Shown here one piece after another: positions 1 through 11,920 of a stretch of 64,000 nt of DNA (position 1 is the first letter of the stretch; each line of letters starts with the position of its first letter). A program made the position numbers and the translations under genes. Location of the stretch: contig NC_088910.1 of the NCBI RefSeq assembly GCF_963576675.1, positions 62,384,531 through 62,448,530 on the forward strand, read 5' to 3'. Under the pieces are notes generated by a model, which saw only the letters and a program-made list of their open reading frames with translations, was not told the DNA's origin and ran no database searches. The DNA comes from Euphorbia lathyris. Lineage: Eukaryota; Streptophyta; Magnoliopsida; Malpighiales; Euphorbiaceae.

Positions 1-33
1 AAATTGAGCTTACAATCCTAAGGATTTATAAAT

Positions 34-611
34 GGATAATTAATTTATTAGTCCTTATATTTTGACAAAACACACCGTTTAGTCCCTGTATTTTCAAAAA
101 CACACGATAAGGTCCCTAACCCTTTTCTCGATGGACTGTTTAGTCCCTAAGGTTTTCTCGGTGAACTGTTTAGTCCATACTGTTAGACTCTAATGAAGAT
201 TCTGTTAGTCAATTTGGATTTGAGTCAAAATCTATTTAAAAAGATGTAATGCTTTAACTACCATTTACCACAAAATCAAATATATAACACCATTATCTTC
301 ATTGTTTTTCATCTCTGCGTTCTTCTAGTTGATTTGAGTCGATTATGGGTTAGGGATTTAATCCTTTCTCCACTTTTTTAGCGCGAGTTGTGAGAGAAAG
401 ACATAAAGGTGTGAATTGCTTTTGACTGATAAATAGTAAAGGCTAATTTAGTCATTTTCGAAGTCATAAACGGTAAAAAATCTAACAAACAGACGAAAGG
501 ACTAAATAGTTCACCGAGAAGAAAGTTAGGGACCTTACCGTGTGTTTTTGAAAATACAAAGACTAAATAGTGTGTTTTGTCAAAATATAGGGACTAATAA
601 ATTAATTACCC
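34..611. mobile_element. MULE-type MITE with long terminal inverted repeats
   Basis: The ends are inverted copies of each other over about 130-150 bp. The left end begins GGATAATTAATT and the right end, reverse-complemented, begins GGGTAATTAATT. The flanks carry an identical 9-bp direct repeat, TTTATAAAT, at 25-33 and 612-620, which is the target-duplication length of Mutator-like elements. There is no transposase reading frame, so the 578-bp element is non-autonomous. The flanking host sequence resembles the 29-bp repeat at 6707-6800. Confidence 0.9.
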
Positions 612-633
612 TTTATAAATTGAGCTTGTATTT

Positions 634-874
634 ATTACATTACGTTACTTTATGATAAGTTACGGTAAGTTACGTTACGTTGCGTTGCGTTACATTATCT
701 TACGATATGTTACACTATATTACATTATGTTACGTTATGTTATGCTACATTACGTTATGTTACGTTAGATTATGTTACGTTATGTTAAGTTATGTTTTAT
801 TATGTTACGTAATTTTACATTATGTTACAATAAGTTACCTTACGTTACGATAAGTTACATTACATTACGATAAG
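634..874. repeat. Pentameric simple repeat, TTACG/TTATG type
   Basis: The stretch is made almost entirely of 5-bp units of the form TTACR or TTATG with point variation. It passes directly into the 16-bp minisatellite on its right. A short remnant of the same pentamer reappears at 4377-4396 on the far side of the minisatellite, so the minisatellite appears to sit inside a once continuous pentamer tract. Confidence 0.85.
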
Positions 875-3800
875 TGATGTTTTAGTTGAGTGATATTTCA
901 GTTCAGTGATATTTCAGTTCAGTAATGTTTCAGTTCAGTGATGTCTTAGTTCAGTAATGTTTCAATTCAGTAATGTTTCAGTTAAATAAGGTTTCAGTTT
1001 AGTAATGTTTCGGTTTAATAATGTTTAGTTTAGTAATGTTTAAGTTCACTAATGTTTCAGTTCAGTAATATTTTAGTTTGGTATTGTTTGAGTTCACTAA
1101 TGTTTGAGCTCAGTGATATTTGAGTTTAGTAACATTTCAATTTAGTAATGTTTCAGTTTAGTATTGTTTCGGTTGAGTAACGTTTCAGTTGACTAATCTT
1201 TCTGTTTAGTAATATTTCAGTTCAGTGATGTTTCAGTTAAATGATGTTCCAGTTAAGTGATGTTTCAATTCAGTGATGTGTCAATTCAATGATGTTTCAG
1301 TTCACTCATATTTCAGTTCAGTGATGTTTTAGTTTAGTAATATTTCAGTTCAGTAATGTTTCAGTTTGGTTTCAATTCGGTAATGTTTCAGTTCAGTAAT
1401 GTTTGGTTTGAGTAAGGTTCCAGTTTAGTATAATATTTCAGTTCAGTGATGTTTCAGTTAAATGGTGTTTCAGTTCAGTGATGTTTCATTTGAGTGATGT
1501 TTTGGTTCAGTGATGTTTTGTTCAGTGATATTCAGTTTCGTAATATTTCAATTTTGTGATGTTTCAGTTCAGTAATATTTTAGTTAAGTAATGTTTCAGT
1601 TGAGTGATGTTTCACTTTAGTAAGGTTTCAGTTTAGTAATGTTTCAGTTCAGTAATATTTCAGTTGAGTGATGTTTTAGTTCAGTAATGTTTTAGTTCAG
1701 TAATGTTTGAGTTCAATAATGTTTCAGTTCAGTGATTTTTCAGAACAGTAATGTTTTAGTTTAGTCATCCTTGAGTTCAATAATGTTTTAGTTCAGTGAT
1801 GTTTCAATTCAGTAATATTTCAGTTCAGTGATGTTTTACTTCAGTGATATTTCAGTTCAGTGATGTTTCGGTTCAGTGATGTTTCAGTTCAGTAATATTT
1901 CAGTTTAGTGATGTTTCAGAACAATAATGCTGCAGTTTAGTAATCTTTGATTTTAGTAATGTTTCGATTTAGTGATGTTTCAGTTTAGTAATATTTCAGT
2001 TAAGTAATGTTTCAGTTCAGTAATATTTTAGTTCAGTGATTTTTTAGTTCAGTAATGTTTCAGTTTAGTAATGTTTCAGTTCAGTAATGTTTGAGTTTAG
2101 TAATGTTCTAGTTCAGTGATGTTTCAGTTTAGTAATGTTTCAGTTTAGTAATCTTTGAGTTCAGCAATGTTTCAGTTTAGTAATGTTTTAATTTAGTAAT
2201 GTTTCAGTTCAGTAATTTTTCAATTGAGCAATGTTTCAGTTTAATAATATTTTAGTTCAGTGATGTTTCAGCTAAGTGATGTTTCAGTTCAGTGATGTTT
2301 CGGTTCAATGATGTTTTAGTTCAGTGAAGTTTCAGTTCAGTAATATTTTAGTTCAATGATGTTTTAGTTCAATAATATTTCAGTTCACTAATGTTTCAGT
2401 TTACTAATATTTCAATTCAGTAATATTTCAATTCGGTAATGTTTCAATTCGGTAATGTTTTAGTTCAGTAATGTTTCAACTTAGTAATGTTTCAATTCGG
2501 TAATGTTTCAGTTCAGTGATGTTTTAGTTCAGTAATGTTTCCATTGAGTAAGGTTTCAGTTTAGTAATATTTTCAGTTCAGTGATGTTTCAGTTAAGTGA
2601 TGTTTCAGTTCAGTAATATTTTAGTTCAATGATATTTCGGTTCAGTGATATTTCAGTTTAGTGATGTTTCAGTTCAATGATGTTTTGATTCAGTGATATT
2701 CAGTTTAGTAATATTTCAGTTCAGTGGGGTTTTAGTTCATTAATGTTTCAGTTTAGTAATATTTTAGTTCAGTGATGTTTCAATTCAGTAACATTTTGTT
2801 CAGTAATGTTTCAGTTCATTAATATTTCAGTTGAATAATGTTTCAGTTGAGTGATTTTTTAGTTCAGTTATGTTTGAGTTTAGTAATATTTGAGTTTAGT
2901 AATATTTGAGTTTAGTAATGTTTCAGTTTAGTAATCTTTTAGTTCAGTAATGTTTCAATTCAGTGATGTTTCAGTTCAGTAATATTTCAGTTTAGTGATG
3001 TTTCAATTTATTAATGTTTCAGTTTAGTAATATTTCAGTTCAGTGATGTTTTAGTTCAGTAATATTTCAGTTCAGTAATATTTTAGTTCAATGATATTTT
3101 AGTTCAGTTATATTTCAGTTCAGTAATGTTATAGTTCAGTGATATTTCAGTTCAGTAATGTTTTAGTTTAGTAATCTTTTAGTTCAGTAATGTTTCAATT
3201 CAGTGATATTTTAGTTCAGTAATATTTCAGTTCAGTGATGTTTCAGCTTAGTGATGTTTCAATCCAGAAATATTTCAATTCAGCGATGTTTTAGTTCAGT
3301 AATATGTTAGTTCAGTAATATTTCAGTTCAGTAATGTTTCGGTTTAGTAATGTTTCAACTCGGTAATGTTTCAGTTCAATAATGTTTCAGTTAAGTAAAG
3401 TTTCAGTTTAGTAATATTTCAGTTAAGTGATGTTTAAGTTTAGTGAAATTTTAGTTCATTGATGTTTCGGTTCAGTGATGTTTTGGTTCAGTGATATTCA
3501 GTTTAGTAATATTTCAGTTCAGTGGTGTTTCAGTTCAGTAATATTTCAGTTTAGTAATATTTCAGTTCAGTGATGTTTTAGTTCAGTGATGTTTCAGTTT
3601 AGTGATGTTTGCGTTCAGTAGTATTTCAGTTCAATGATGTTTTAGTTCAGTAGTATTTCAGTTCAATAATATTTCAATTCAGTAATAGTTCTGTTTAGTA
3701 ATGTTTGAATTCGATAATGTTTCTGTTTAGTAAGGTTTCAGTTCAGTAATGTTTCAGTTTAGTGATTTTCAGTTCAGTAATATTTCAGTCCAGTAATATT

Positions 3801-4376
3801 TCAGTTGAGTGATGTTTCGGTTCAGTGATATTCAATTTAGTAATATTTCATTTTAGTGACATTTCAGTTCAGTAATGTTTCAATTTAGTAATATTTCAGT
3901 TCAGTGATGTTTCAGTTCAGTAATGTATCAGTTCAGTAATATTTCAGTTAAGTGATGTTTTTTAGTTGAGTAATGTTTCAGTTTAATAATATTTCAGTTC
4001 AGTAATGTTTCAGTTGAGTGATATTTCAGTTCAGTAATGTTTTAGTTTAGTAACATTTCAGTTCAGTAATGTTTGAGTTCAGTAATGTTTCAACTCAGTG
4101 ATGTTTCAGTTTCGTGATGTTTCAGTTCACTAATATTTCAGTTCAACGATGTTTTAGTTCAGTAATATTTCAGTTCAGTAATGTTTCAGTTTAGTAATGT
4201 TTCAGTCTAGTGATATTTCAGTTCAGTGATGTTTCAGTTCAGTGATGTTTTAATTCAAAATATTTCAGTTCAGTGATATTTCAGTTCAGTAATATTTCAG
4301 TTCAGCAATGTTTCAGTTCAGTAATGTTTCTGTCCAGTGATGTTTGAGTTCCGTAAAGTTTTCTGTTCAGCGATAT
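875..4376. repeat. 16-bp minisatellite, about 3.5 kb
   Basis: More than 200 imperfect copies of a 16-bp unit with consensus close to RATRTTTCAGTTCAGT are arranged head to tail. Variation concentrates at a few places: GAT or AAT at the start, C or T in TTCAG/TTTAG, and occasional 1-2 bp length changes. No coding potential, dyad symmetry or spacer structure is visible. Confidence 0.93.
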
Positions 4377-4576
4377 TTACGTTACTTTACATTACGTTTA
4401 TGTGAGGATATAAATCAATTGCATGAAGGGAGTAGTATTTAATACGAAATCTAAATGGATGACTTTAGACATTTATTATTGTCATTAGTGTGGCATTAGA
4501 ATATATGAATTCTAGAGATTGTAAGTTTAATGATTGTTTATAAATAAATGAATGCTTAAAGAAATAAAAAAATTTA
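4377..4576. other. Pentamer remnant and unique AT-rich DNA
   Basis: It begins with about 20 bp of the TTACG pentamer and then becomes unique AT-rich sequence up to the target duplication of the next element, AAAAATTTA at 4568-4576. No gene is visible. Confidence 0.6.
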
Positions 4577-6697
4577 GAGATACCAAAATATGCCTAAGGT
4601 TTTTGAGGAGTACCAATTTAGGCTTAACGTTTACAACATAATATCAATTTAGGCTTAACGTTTACAATATAGCATCAATTTAGGCCCCACGTACAAAATA
4701 GCACCAATATAGACTTAACGTTTATAAAATAATACGAATTTAAGCTTAACGTTTACAAAATATATCCAATTTAAGCTAACGTGACAATTAAATTAACCAT
4801 ATTATATTTGGATAAATTACACTAATAGTACCTGAAATATATCCTAATTCACACTTTGATACCTGAATTACATTTTGTCTCAAAAATATACCCCAAGTAT
4901 GGGTGACCGAACATTTAAATACGTGCGACCGGAAATAACCAGTCAACACGTGTTTGACCAATATACACTTAAAAATGGGACCCATTCTCTCTAATTTGAC
5001 CCTCTCTCCCTCTCTCTCTCTAGCCATCTCTGTTTCTGCACCAAAAAAACACAAAACACACCATTAACAATTCATTCTCTCTAATTTGACCCTCTTTCTC
5101 TCTCTAGCCATCTCTTGTTTATGGAATAAAAAAAACACAAAACACCATTAACAATTCATAGGAAGGTACAGGAAATAAATAAAAATCCATAAGTGCTAGT
5201 TGATGCATCTTGCGAGATCGAGAACTGAAATTTATCACTCGCATCAATAGCTAACTGAATCAATTTATCGTCTGAACCTTCAATAGAACACATATTTTCA
5301 GAATACTATTGAAAACCCTCATCCAATGAATACATCTGTTTATATTTAAATGCTGTTGATATTGATAAAATATTTGAATACTTCTGAACATTACCTTTTA
5401 TGGTTTGTTGAGATTTTTTGGTTTGAGATGAAGAAAAGACGATCAAACTACGGGCTAAATCACGTGCATTAATTTCAAATACAATCAATCAATTGGGTAT
5501 GTTCCTGGTTCCTGAAAACTAAATCCTCGTGAAACTAAATTCTGGTTTGCAGAAAGGATAGAGAGAGAAAGCAAATCGGAGAGAGAAACATTGAATATTC
5601 AATTTTTAGAGAGAGAAACAAAGGAAAGGAAGAAAAAGGAAGAAGGTTCAGTGAGAATTGAAGAGAGATAGAGTAAGAATGGAGAAGAGAGAAAGATGTT
5701 AAGAGAGAGAAATTAGTCTAACATTTTAATTAAAAATGGAATGATAGAGGGGAAAGGACACATAGAAGGATTTTGTAGAGAGAGAGAGAGAAGGATTCTG
5801 GGAAAGTGAGGGAGAATTAGAATTTGGGAATGAAAAAAAATAAAGGGTAATATATATCTTAGTTAAAGGGTATTATTGTATATTTATGTATTTTTATGTA
5901 AGTAAAGTGTATGGTGGGTCCCATTTTTAAGTTAATAATGGTCAAACAGACGTTGACCAAGTATAAACCGGAAAAACACACATAATCGTCCAGTCACCCA
6001 TACTTGAAGTATATTTTTGGGACGAAATGTAATCCAGGTACCAAAGTGTGAGTTGGGGTATATTTCAGGTACCGTTAGTGTAATTTACTCTATTATATTT
6101 TTGTCCTATTAACTTTTATATGTTATCTTTTTATTTAGTTCTATTTTCTTATTTATTATAATACAATTAATTAGTATTCTTGCCCATTAAAATCTTATAT
6201 TTGTTTTCCATCAACCATTCCATGACTCCTAAATTCCATGGCTCATGTAATATATGAAAACCAAAAGTAATTGAATTTCCACAATATTTCGAACACTAGT
6301 TAAAATAATATTGATATATGTCAACGTTCGAAATATTATGGATATTCAATTATTTTAGTTTGCATATGAAATATATGAGCAATGAAATTTAGTAATCATG
6401 GAATCATTGATGAAAAACAAATATAAGATCTTAATGGGCAAGAATACTGATTAATTGTATTATAATAAATAAGAATATAGAAATAAAGAAAAAGATAGCA
6501 TATAAATTTAATAGGGAAAGAATATAATATGATTAATTTAATTATTACGTTTAGCTTAGATTGTATATAGTTTGTAAACGTTAAACTTAAATTCGTATTA
6601 TTTTGTAAACGTTAAGCCTATATTGGTGCTATTTTGAACGTTGAGCCTAAATTGGTACTTCTCCAAAAACTTTAGGCCTATTTTGGTACCTTATCCC
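4577..6697. mobile_element. Foldback MULE-type element, split by a nested element
   Basis: The left arm (4577-4809 continued at 6101-6305) and the right arm (about 6310-6697) are inverted copies over nearly their whole length, so without its insertion the element is one roughly 840-bp hairpin. The ends are GAGATACCAAAAT and, reverse-complemented, GGGATAAGGTACCAAAAT. A 9-bp target duplication AAAAATTTA lies at 4568-4576 and 6698-6706. Phrases such as TTTAGGCTTAACGTTTAC recur several times along each arm. There is no coding capacity. Confidence 0.85.
4810..6090. mobile_element. Nested MULE-type non-autonomous element
   Basis: It is inserted into the left arm of the surrounding foldback element. 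The terminal inverted repeats are about 180 bp (4810-4985 and 5910-6090); the outer bases are GGATAAATTACACTAA on the left and GAGTAAATTACACTAA for the reverse-complemented right end. The flanking direct repeat is TATTATATTT at 4800-4809 and 6091-6100, 9-10 bp, as expected for MULEs. The interior is rich in GAGAGA/CTCTCT and has no convincing reading frame. Confidence 0.85.
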
Positions 6698-6706
6698 AAA
6701 AATTTA

Positions 6707-6800
6707 AGGATTTACAAATTGATCTTGGAATCTTAAGGATTTACAAATTGAGCTTACAATCATAGAAATTTATAAATTGAGCTTACAATTCTAAGGTAAT
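6707..6800. repeat. Three copies of a 29-bp tandem repeat
   Basis: The unit, roughly AAGGATTTACAAATTGAGCT plus CTTACAATC, is repeated three times with mismatches. A related copy lies at 1-33 and continues at 612-626 around the first MITE, so the repeats and elements between them sit in an older tandem-repeat locus. Confidence 0.75.
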
Positions 6801-7249
6801 AAATATGGGGACAACACCATTAATTAGAATATCATTAATGTTGTATTTGGTTATCATAAATAATAATTGTACATTCTCAATGTTAAGCTTTTTGTGTTCC
6901 CAATGAATAATCATTTATTAAGATTTAATGCATATTACATTGATTAGACGGATACAAAATTACTTAAAAGAAGACGTCTTCTTATGTAACATAAAAACAT
7001 TCGGAAAAAAAAATATTTCTTGGAAGTTGGTTATATCTTGAGGAAAGAGAAAACATTTTTCAAAGCACAATATTCCAAGTTACAGCTGACATGTCATCAG
7101 GTAAAACCAATTTTAATATTAAATCACAACTTAAATCATGGACCACTAGATCTTGATCCAATGGCTATTAAACACTCACTATAGATGGTGATAATTTAGT
7201 GCTCACCATTGAAACCAACCCCATATATATATATATATATATATATAAG
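6801..7249. other. Unique AT-rich DNA with a TA microsatellite
   Basis: No gene is seen. A (TA)n run lies at 7223-7247. The segment before it (about 7130-7215) resembles the end of a common plant non-autonomous transposon, but I could not find matching inverted ends. Confidence 0.5.
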
Positions 7250-8165
7250 TTGAAATTAATCAGGTTGAATTAATTCCAATAAATATATATGGCTAGCAGC
7301 GATAAGAACCCAATGGGTCGCACATAAGACTTGGAATCGGAGGACATAATGGTAATTAAGAGAGAGGGAGTATATGGGTCGAGACATTGGGGTTGAAATA
7401 ATTTAATTGATAATTATAATTAGATTATAGTTATAATTAAATTATCTGATTATGGGATAATATTAATTAGAAGGTTTAATGTGATTATATCTCTAATTAA
7501 TTAAATCTCTAATATAAATAAATATCTAAGATTAGGATTATTATCTATTTATATTAAGATATAAATAAAGATAATGATTATATTTATCTAATTAAAGATT
7601 CTAATTAATTAAATTAAATCCCTTACATAAATAAATATCTAATTAGATTAGGATTATCATTTATTTATTTATATTAATATATAGATAAAGATAATGATAA
7701 TATCTATTTATTTATCTCTTAGTAAACTTATTTGGAATAGAATCCTAATTAAGTGATTAAACCTAATGTGATTAGGGTTAATATTTGGAATACTATAAAT
7801 AAGTCCCCATACCTATGAATTTCGGCCTATGGCATATTCAAGAGGCTAAGAATTTCTTTAAACTTTATCTCATCTTAATTACTCTTTTGTTTACTCTCTC
7901 TTTGTTCTCGTGTCGATTCCTTTAGAGGCAATCAATTTAGATTGCTATTCATTGGTTGATTACTAACCATTTTCTTTTCTGTTGTTATTATTGTTCGTGA
8001 TATACGGATTAGAAGTTGTGGGCACTTCATTTGCAATGGTAGATTGATCTTCAGAAAAGGTACACTTGTTTAATCTCTCTTTGTATGAAATAACGATTAA
8101 CACATCTTGGGAAAAGGGAAATAGATAAAAATTTATATTTCCGTTGCGCCTAGGCTTGTCTATTT
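7250..8165 (+). mobile_element. LTR-like fragment, plus orientation, boundaries uncertain
   Basis: It has LTR architecture: an AT-rich first half, a TATA box TATAAATA at 7794-7801, a U5-like second half, and a TTCCGTTGCGCC motif near 8140 resembling TTCCGCTGCGCTAC at the end of the solo LTR at 34311-36013. I could not find a clear TG start or a target duplication. It abuts the decayed Gypsy gag on its right. A truncated or solo LTR is the best reading. Confidence 0.45.
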
Positions 8166-9879
8166 TCCTTCACTATCGGTGTCTACGAAGGCTCTCTCAA
8201 ATGTGCAGCCGTTACTTAACATCTAAATCACCAATGCATAGTCACGCTCCTCCTCGAGTCTGCTTTTAGAACTATTGAATAAATCTGCATGTTGCTCCTT
8301 GGGTTGGATGGTAGTACTGCCTTTTGGTTCTTTTTTGTCCGAGGACCTCCTTCCACCATATTTATTACTCCACGGGAGGGGGGTCAGCTGTCCTTCTTTT
8401 TCTCTTTCTCCTTCTTGCCCTCGCCTTTGTAATTTTCAAGGAAGCGATCTGGCTTGCCCCCTCAGCCATTTTTCCAATTCAATAGCCAACTGTCTACATT
8501 CTTCCGTCTCACACCCTTCACTCTTATGCAAGTGACAATATTTTATGTTATGTTGGCCCTTGTTGAGCTTATGTGGGTACTCGATTCACATCTTGTTGTC
8601 TTCTACCCAAAAGAGCATTTCCTTTCCGGGGGGTTAAATGAGTGTCGTGGCTTATCCGTTCATTCTGAGGCCCACTAATGTTTCAGTCACTGCCCTCTCT
8701 TTTCTTGGAGGGTTTATCGCCAACAGAGGCTTGGTCTCTTCGAAATAATGGGTTCAGCTTGTGCTAGTCCCAACCGGTGTAATCTCGGACTCTTTTTATT
8801 AGCTCTTGAAAGTCTTTTGTCCAAGTGGTTATGATGCTTTGTTGAAGAGCATAGCTTCAGCAATTACTGGCCATGGCATTTATGGCTCCTCCTACGTTAA
8901 ATACTTTGACATGAATCGACATGGCCTGAAACTTCTCAATGAACTGGTCCAGGGTCTCTCCCTCATTCTAGACTGCTCGATTGAGATCTAAAATGGTCTT
9001 CCCTTCTGGAACCGAGGTGATGAAGTGGTCAATGAATGATTTTGCCATTTTCTTAAAGTTATGGACTAACTCGGGTAGGAGCTGCTCGTACCAAAAGGTT
9101 ACGGACTCTTTCAGAATAGTGGAGAAAATACGGTATAATAATGTGTCAGTAGCCATAGTTGCTTCTATTATTCATCGAAAGTTCTTAAAATGGGTGATGG
9201 GGTCCCCCAATCCTCCATACAATGTGAAGGTTGGAACTCGAAATCCTCGAGGCATGGGCTACCGCTGAATCTCGTTTGACAAAGGCGTGTTTATCTCTGC
9301 CAAATCAGAATATTTGTCTCGAGCTGGATTTACAATAGGAATTCTTTTCGAGGAGCTCCAATATGTCCTCATTACTGAGGGGTGCATCATCCTTTGCCTT
9401 CGCCTTTTCAGGCTCGGACTCCGATGGCGATTACTTGGGGGCTTTGATGGGGAATGTCATCTGCTTCACCCACATGATCAATCTTTTTCTTTGTCCTTAG
9501 GGTCTTTTCTCTTTGTGTGGTGCCTCGGAGGGGATTTTTGATCTGGAATACCTTCACTTAGGGGACATGCTTCGAGAATAGGTCCTAGGGGTCATGGTGG
9601 ATTCCCTACTAGATTCTCCTATTCGGGCGAGTTTTATTCGCTTGTCCTCTTTGCTTTCCGTAGTTGTCGTTGAAGATTAGCCATGTCAAGCTCATGAGTT
9701 GCTTTCGCATCATCCATCTCCTTTTTTATGGCCACTAGGTTCTGGGTGAACCTACGAGATACTTACTCCGCCAGGAGTTGGCATTGGGGATCTAATTGGG
9801 ATTGCGGCCCTGCCTGCTCATTGACTTCCTTATCGTTGTTCTGGTGAATCTCCAAGGGAACGCGACTATATTGAGCCAT
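8165..9879 (-). pseudogene. Decayed Gypsy (Tat-like) gag, minus strand
   Basis: Read on the minus strand from an ATG at 9879, the sequence gives a Gag-like protein interrupted by many stops. Recognisable parts, in order, are a charged N-terminal region, a segment with MPRGFRVPTFTLY before the capsid domain, a Retrotrans_gag-like block (about 9180-8870; WYEQLLPELVHNFKK, then a GETLDQFIEKFQAM stretch), and a CX2HX4-type zinc knuckle at 8537-8496 (CHLHKSEGCETEEC, where one expected His is Cys). It begins 37 bp after a primer-binding-like site identical in layout to that of the tandem array at 43814, so it belongs to a related lineage. Protease and polymerase are absent. It is a dead copy. Confidence 0.75.
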
Positions 9880-9915
9880 CAGTGAATATTCCGATAGATG
9901 GTGGATAATCGAATT

Positions 9916-9932
9916 CCACGCTCACCGCACCA
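9916..9932 (-). other. Putative primer-binding site of the minus-strand Gypsy element
   Basis: On the minus strand TGGTGCGGTGAGCGTGG begins one base after the LTR terminus ATCA at 9934. The tandem array at 43814 has TGGTGCGGTGAAGGTGG in the same place. I could not identify the tRNA from memory. Confidence 0.6.
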
Positions 9933-9933
9933 A

Positions 9934-11920
9934 TGATAACTTGTTACCTGATCTTGGTCACTAATAAGCCCAAAATATACCTAAAATAACATACATAATT
10001 AAATCAGTTTCATGTTTAAATTATGTTAATTATATTCTTTTAGAACGATTTTACGTCTATATTTGTTTCTATTGTGCAAGGTACTAAATTATTTGGAAAA
10101 ATCCAAATAGGAGCTAAAATGGAGTAAAAACGAGAGAGAAATCAAGTTTACGAGTAAAAGATGCATACGAGATTTAGAGGCCATGCCGGAGACTAAGGAA
10201 GCAACTCAAGAAGAGAGCAAAAGTCTCTATCGCGACCGAGATTCCCAATATCTTGATCACAACACGTGTTTTCTTGTGAAAGAAACGTGAATTCGTGCAC
10301 TCTCCCCCTCAATCCAAAGACGCGACCGAGATTTTGATAATCTCTACAGAAACAGCAACTTTGACAGACACCTTTTACATGTTTTTAATCCAAAATGACA
10401 TGTCTATTCATCTGGATAGAAACGACTCTTCACCAACAGACTCGTCCCTTCAACACAACTCATCAACACTTATAAATAGAGGATGCATTTCAGCATTCAA
10501 GAGAGTTAGAGATTTTTAGTTTCAATTTTGTAAAAGCACACTTGTTGTACAAGTTGTTCAATTAGTTAGATACAAGACACAGATATTATCGTTTAAGTTC
10601 GAGTATTGTTCTAAGTCAAGTTTGCACTTTGGTAGAGACCGAGTAGGTTCTATTCTGAGGATTCGGCGAGAGGAATCAGTGTATGAAGCGCCTAGGGTCT
10701 GACAAGCCTACGAAGTTGAGGAAAGGATTGACAACCCGAAACTCAATTAGTTAAAATGCTATCCAAGCTTCTTCTTTTCTGTTAACTTGTGACGTTTCAT
10801 AATAAATTAATGAATTATCTTTTCAATGCAATTCCTTCTTTACTGTTATTATTTTAAGTCTGATCTAGCGATATTCTTAAAGTAATTTATTTGGTGTTTT
10901 CATAAAACCTTTTTACACAAATCTTATTTTCCATAAAAACTTTGTTGAACACTTAAGCAAATTTAGATTTATATTTGGTTATTTACAAGAACTCGATTGA
11001 TCGGATATAAAACACCAAATTTGATTAAGGTTTTCAGTCTTAGACCGACCAAGGAAAGATTGTCTGTAGTTCAAAGCCTAATAAGTTGAATTAATCGATA
11101 AATTGTTACACATTAATAATCAGATCAAAGTTATAAGTTGTTTTCTTGCTTTGTGTAAACATGCCTTGAATTCTACTTTAACCTAAATGTAATTTCTATA
11201 AATTGTAATCTAAACTATTGGCAGAATTAGAAGCAAAATACATATCCATTTAAACTATTTAACGATTTTTCTATTAGCCTCGAGAAAATGAATTTAATCA
11301 AAATAATAAGTTTTTATTTATCAAAACGTTCCTTGTGGGATCGATATCTTTTTTATTACTACAAGCGAAAGCCGTGCACTTACGGAAATCGCTCGACAGT
11401 CACATGTCCAAGCTGTGATGATGATCCAACATCATAATGAGCCTACGAATCAGTATGCAGGTCAGACGGGGTCGGAGTCCAACAAACCCACTCTGATGCA
11501 TAAGTCAATTTATGATTAAGACTGAATGGAAGGGTATGAACTAGTTTGAGATAGTAGTTAACGTACAAAACCTTGTGTATATACATGTCTATTTATTCGA
11601 TTAGGTTTAAGGTTGCCACCTTCTTGGGAATCCTTACGGAGCTAGGATTCGTAATCCCTTAAGGAATCTGAATCTGGGGAGGAATCCTTTGTCTCATAGG
11701 ATTTTAGAAGATCCGTTGACGTCCGGAGGTCAGAAACTCATAAGTCGCGATGGACTGTTGTTTGCTGGGCTTGGGTCATGGTGGATATATCTGGACTGTT
11801 GGAGTGGGCCATGGACCGTATCAGGGCGTTCTTTGGACTCTTATTACACTTAAACTTGGGCCGCAATGAAGATGGTGATGACGTCACACATGTGACATCA
11901 CTTAACCTGATATCACTGAA
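9934..11920 (-). mobile_element. Tat-like Gypsy LTR, minus strand, interrupted by a solo LTR
   Basis: The LTR terminus (AAGTTATCA on the minus strand) lies at 9934-9961 and the LTR resumes at 11404 after an inserted element. The minus strand of the second part contains GCATCAGAGTGGGTTTG followed by GGACTCCGACC, the counterpart of GCATCGGAGTGTCCC then GGCCGATCC in the LTRs at 43333-51564. The outer end (about 11920) is a guess because no TG boundary was evident. Confidence 0.55.
9962..11398 (+). mobile_element. Solo LTR, Athila-like Gypsy
   Basis: The target duplication is GTCAC at 9957-9961 and 11399-11403. The element ends in ACA; its first bases are TAATAAGCCC, so the usual TG start appears mutated to TA. 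A TATA box, TATAAATA, is at 10471-10478. Near the 3' end, TTGTGGGATCGATAT followed by a GC-rich stretch ending CTCGACA is a layout I recognise from Athila-group LTRs. No internal genes remain, so it is a solo LTR of 1437 bp inside the minus-strand Gypsy LTR. The duplication is direct evidence; the Athila assignment is by resemblance. Confidence 0.7.

Noticed and set aside
634..874. TTACG repeat as a telomere-like tract
   Set aside because: The plant telomere repeat is TTTAGGG; the unit here has a different length and sequence.
875..4376. Regularly spaced short repeats resembling a CRISPR array
   Set aside because: The repeat is continuous with a 16-bp period and has no unique spacers, and the genome is a plant's.
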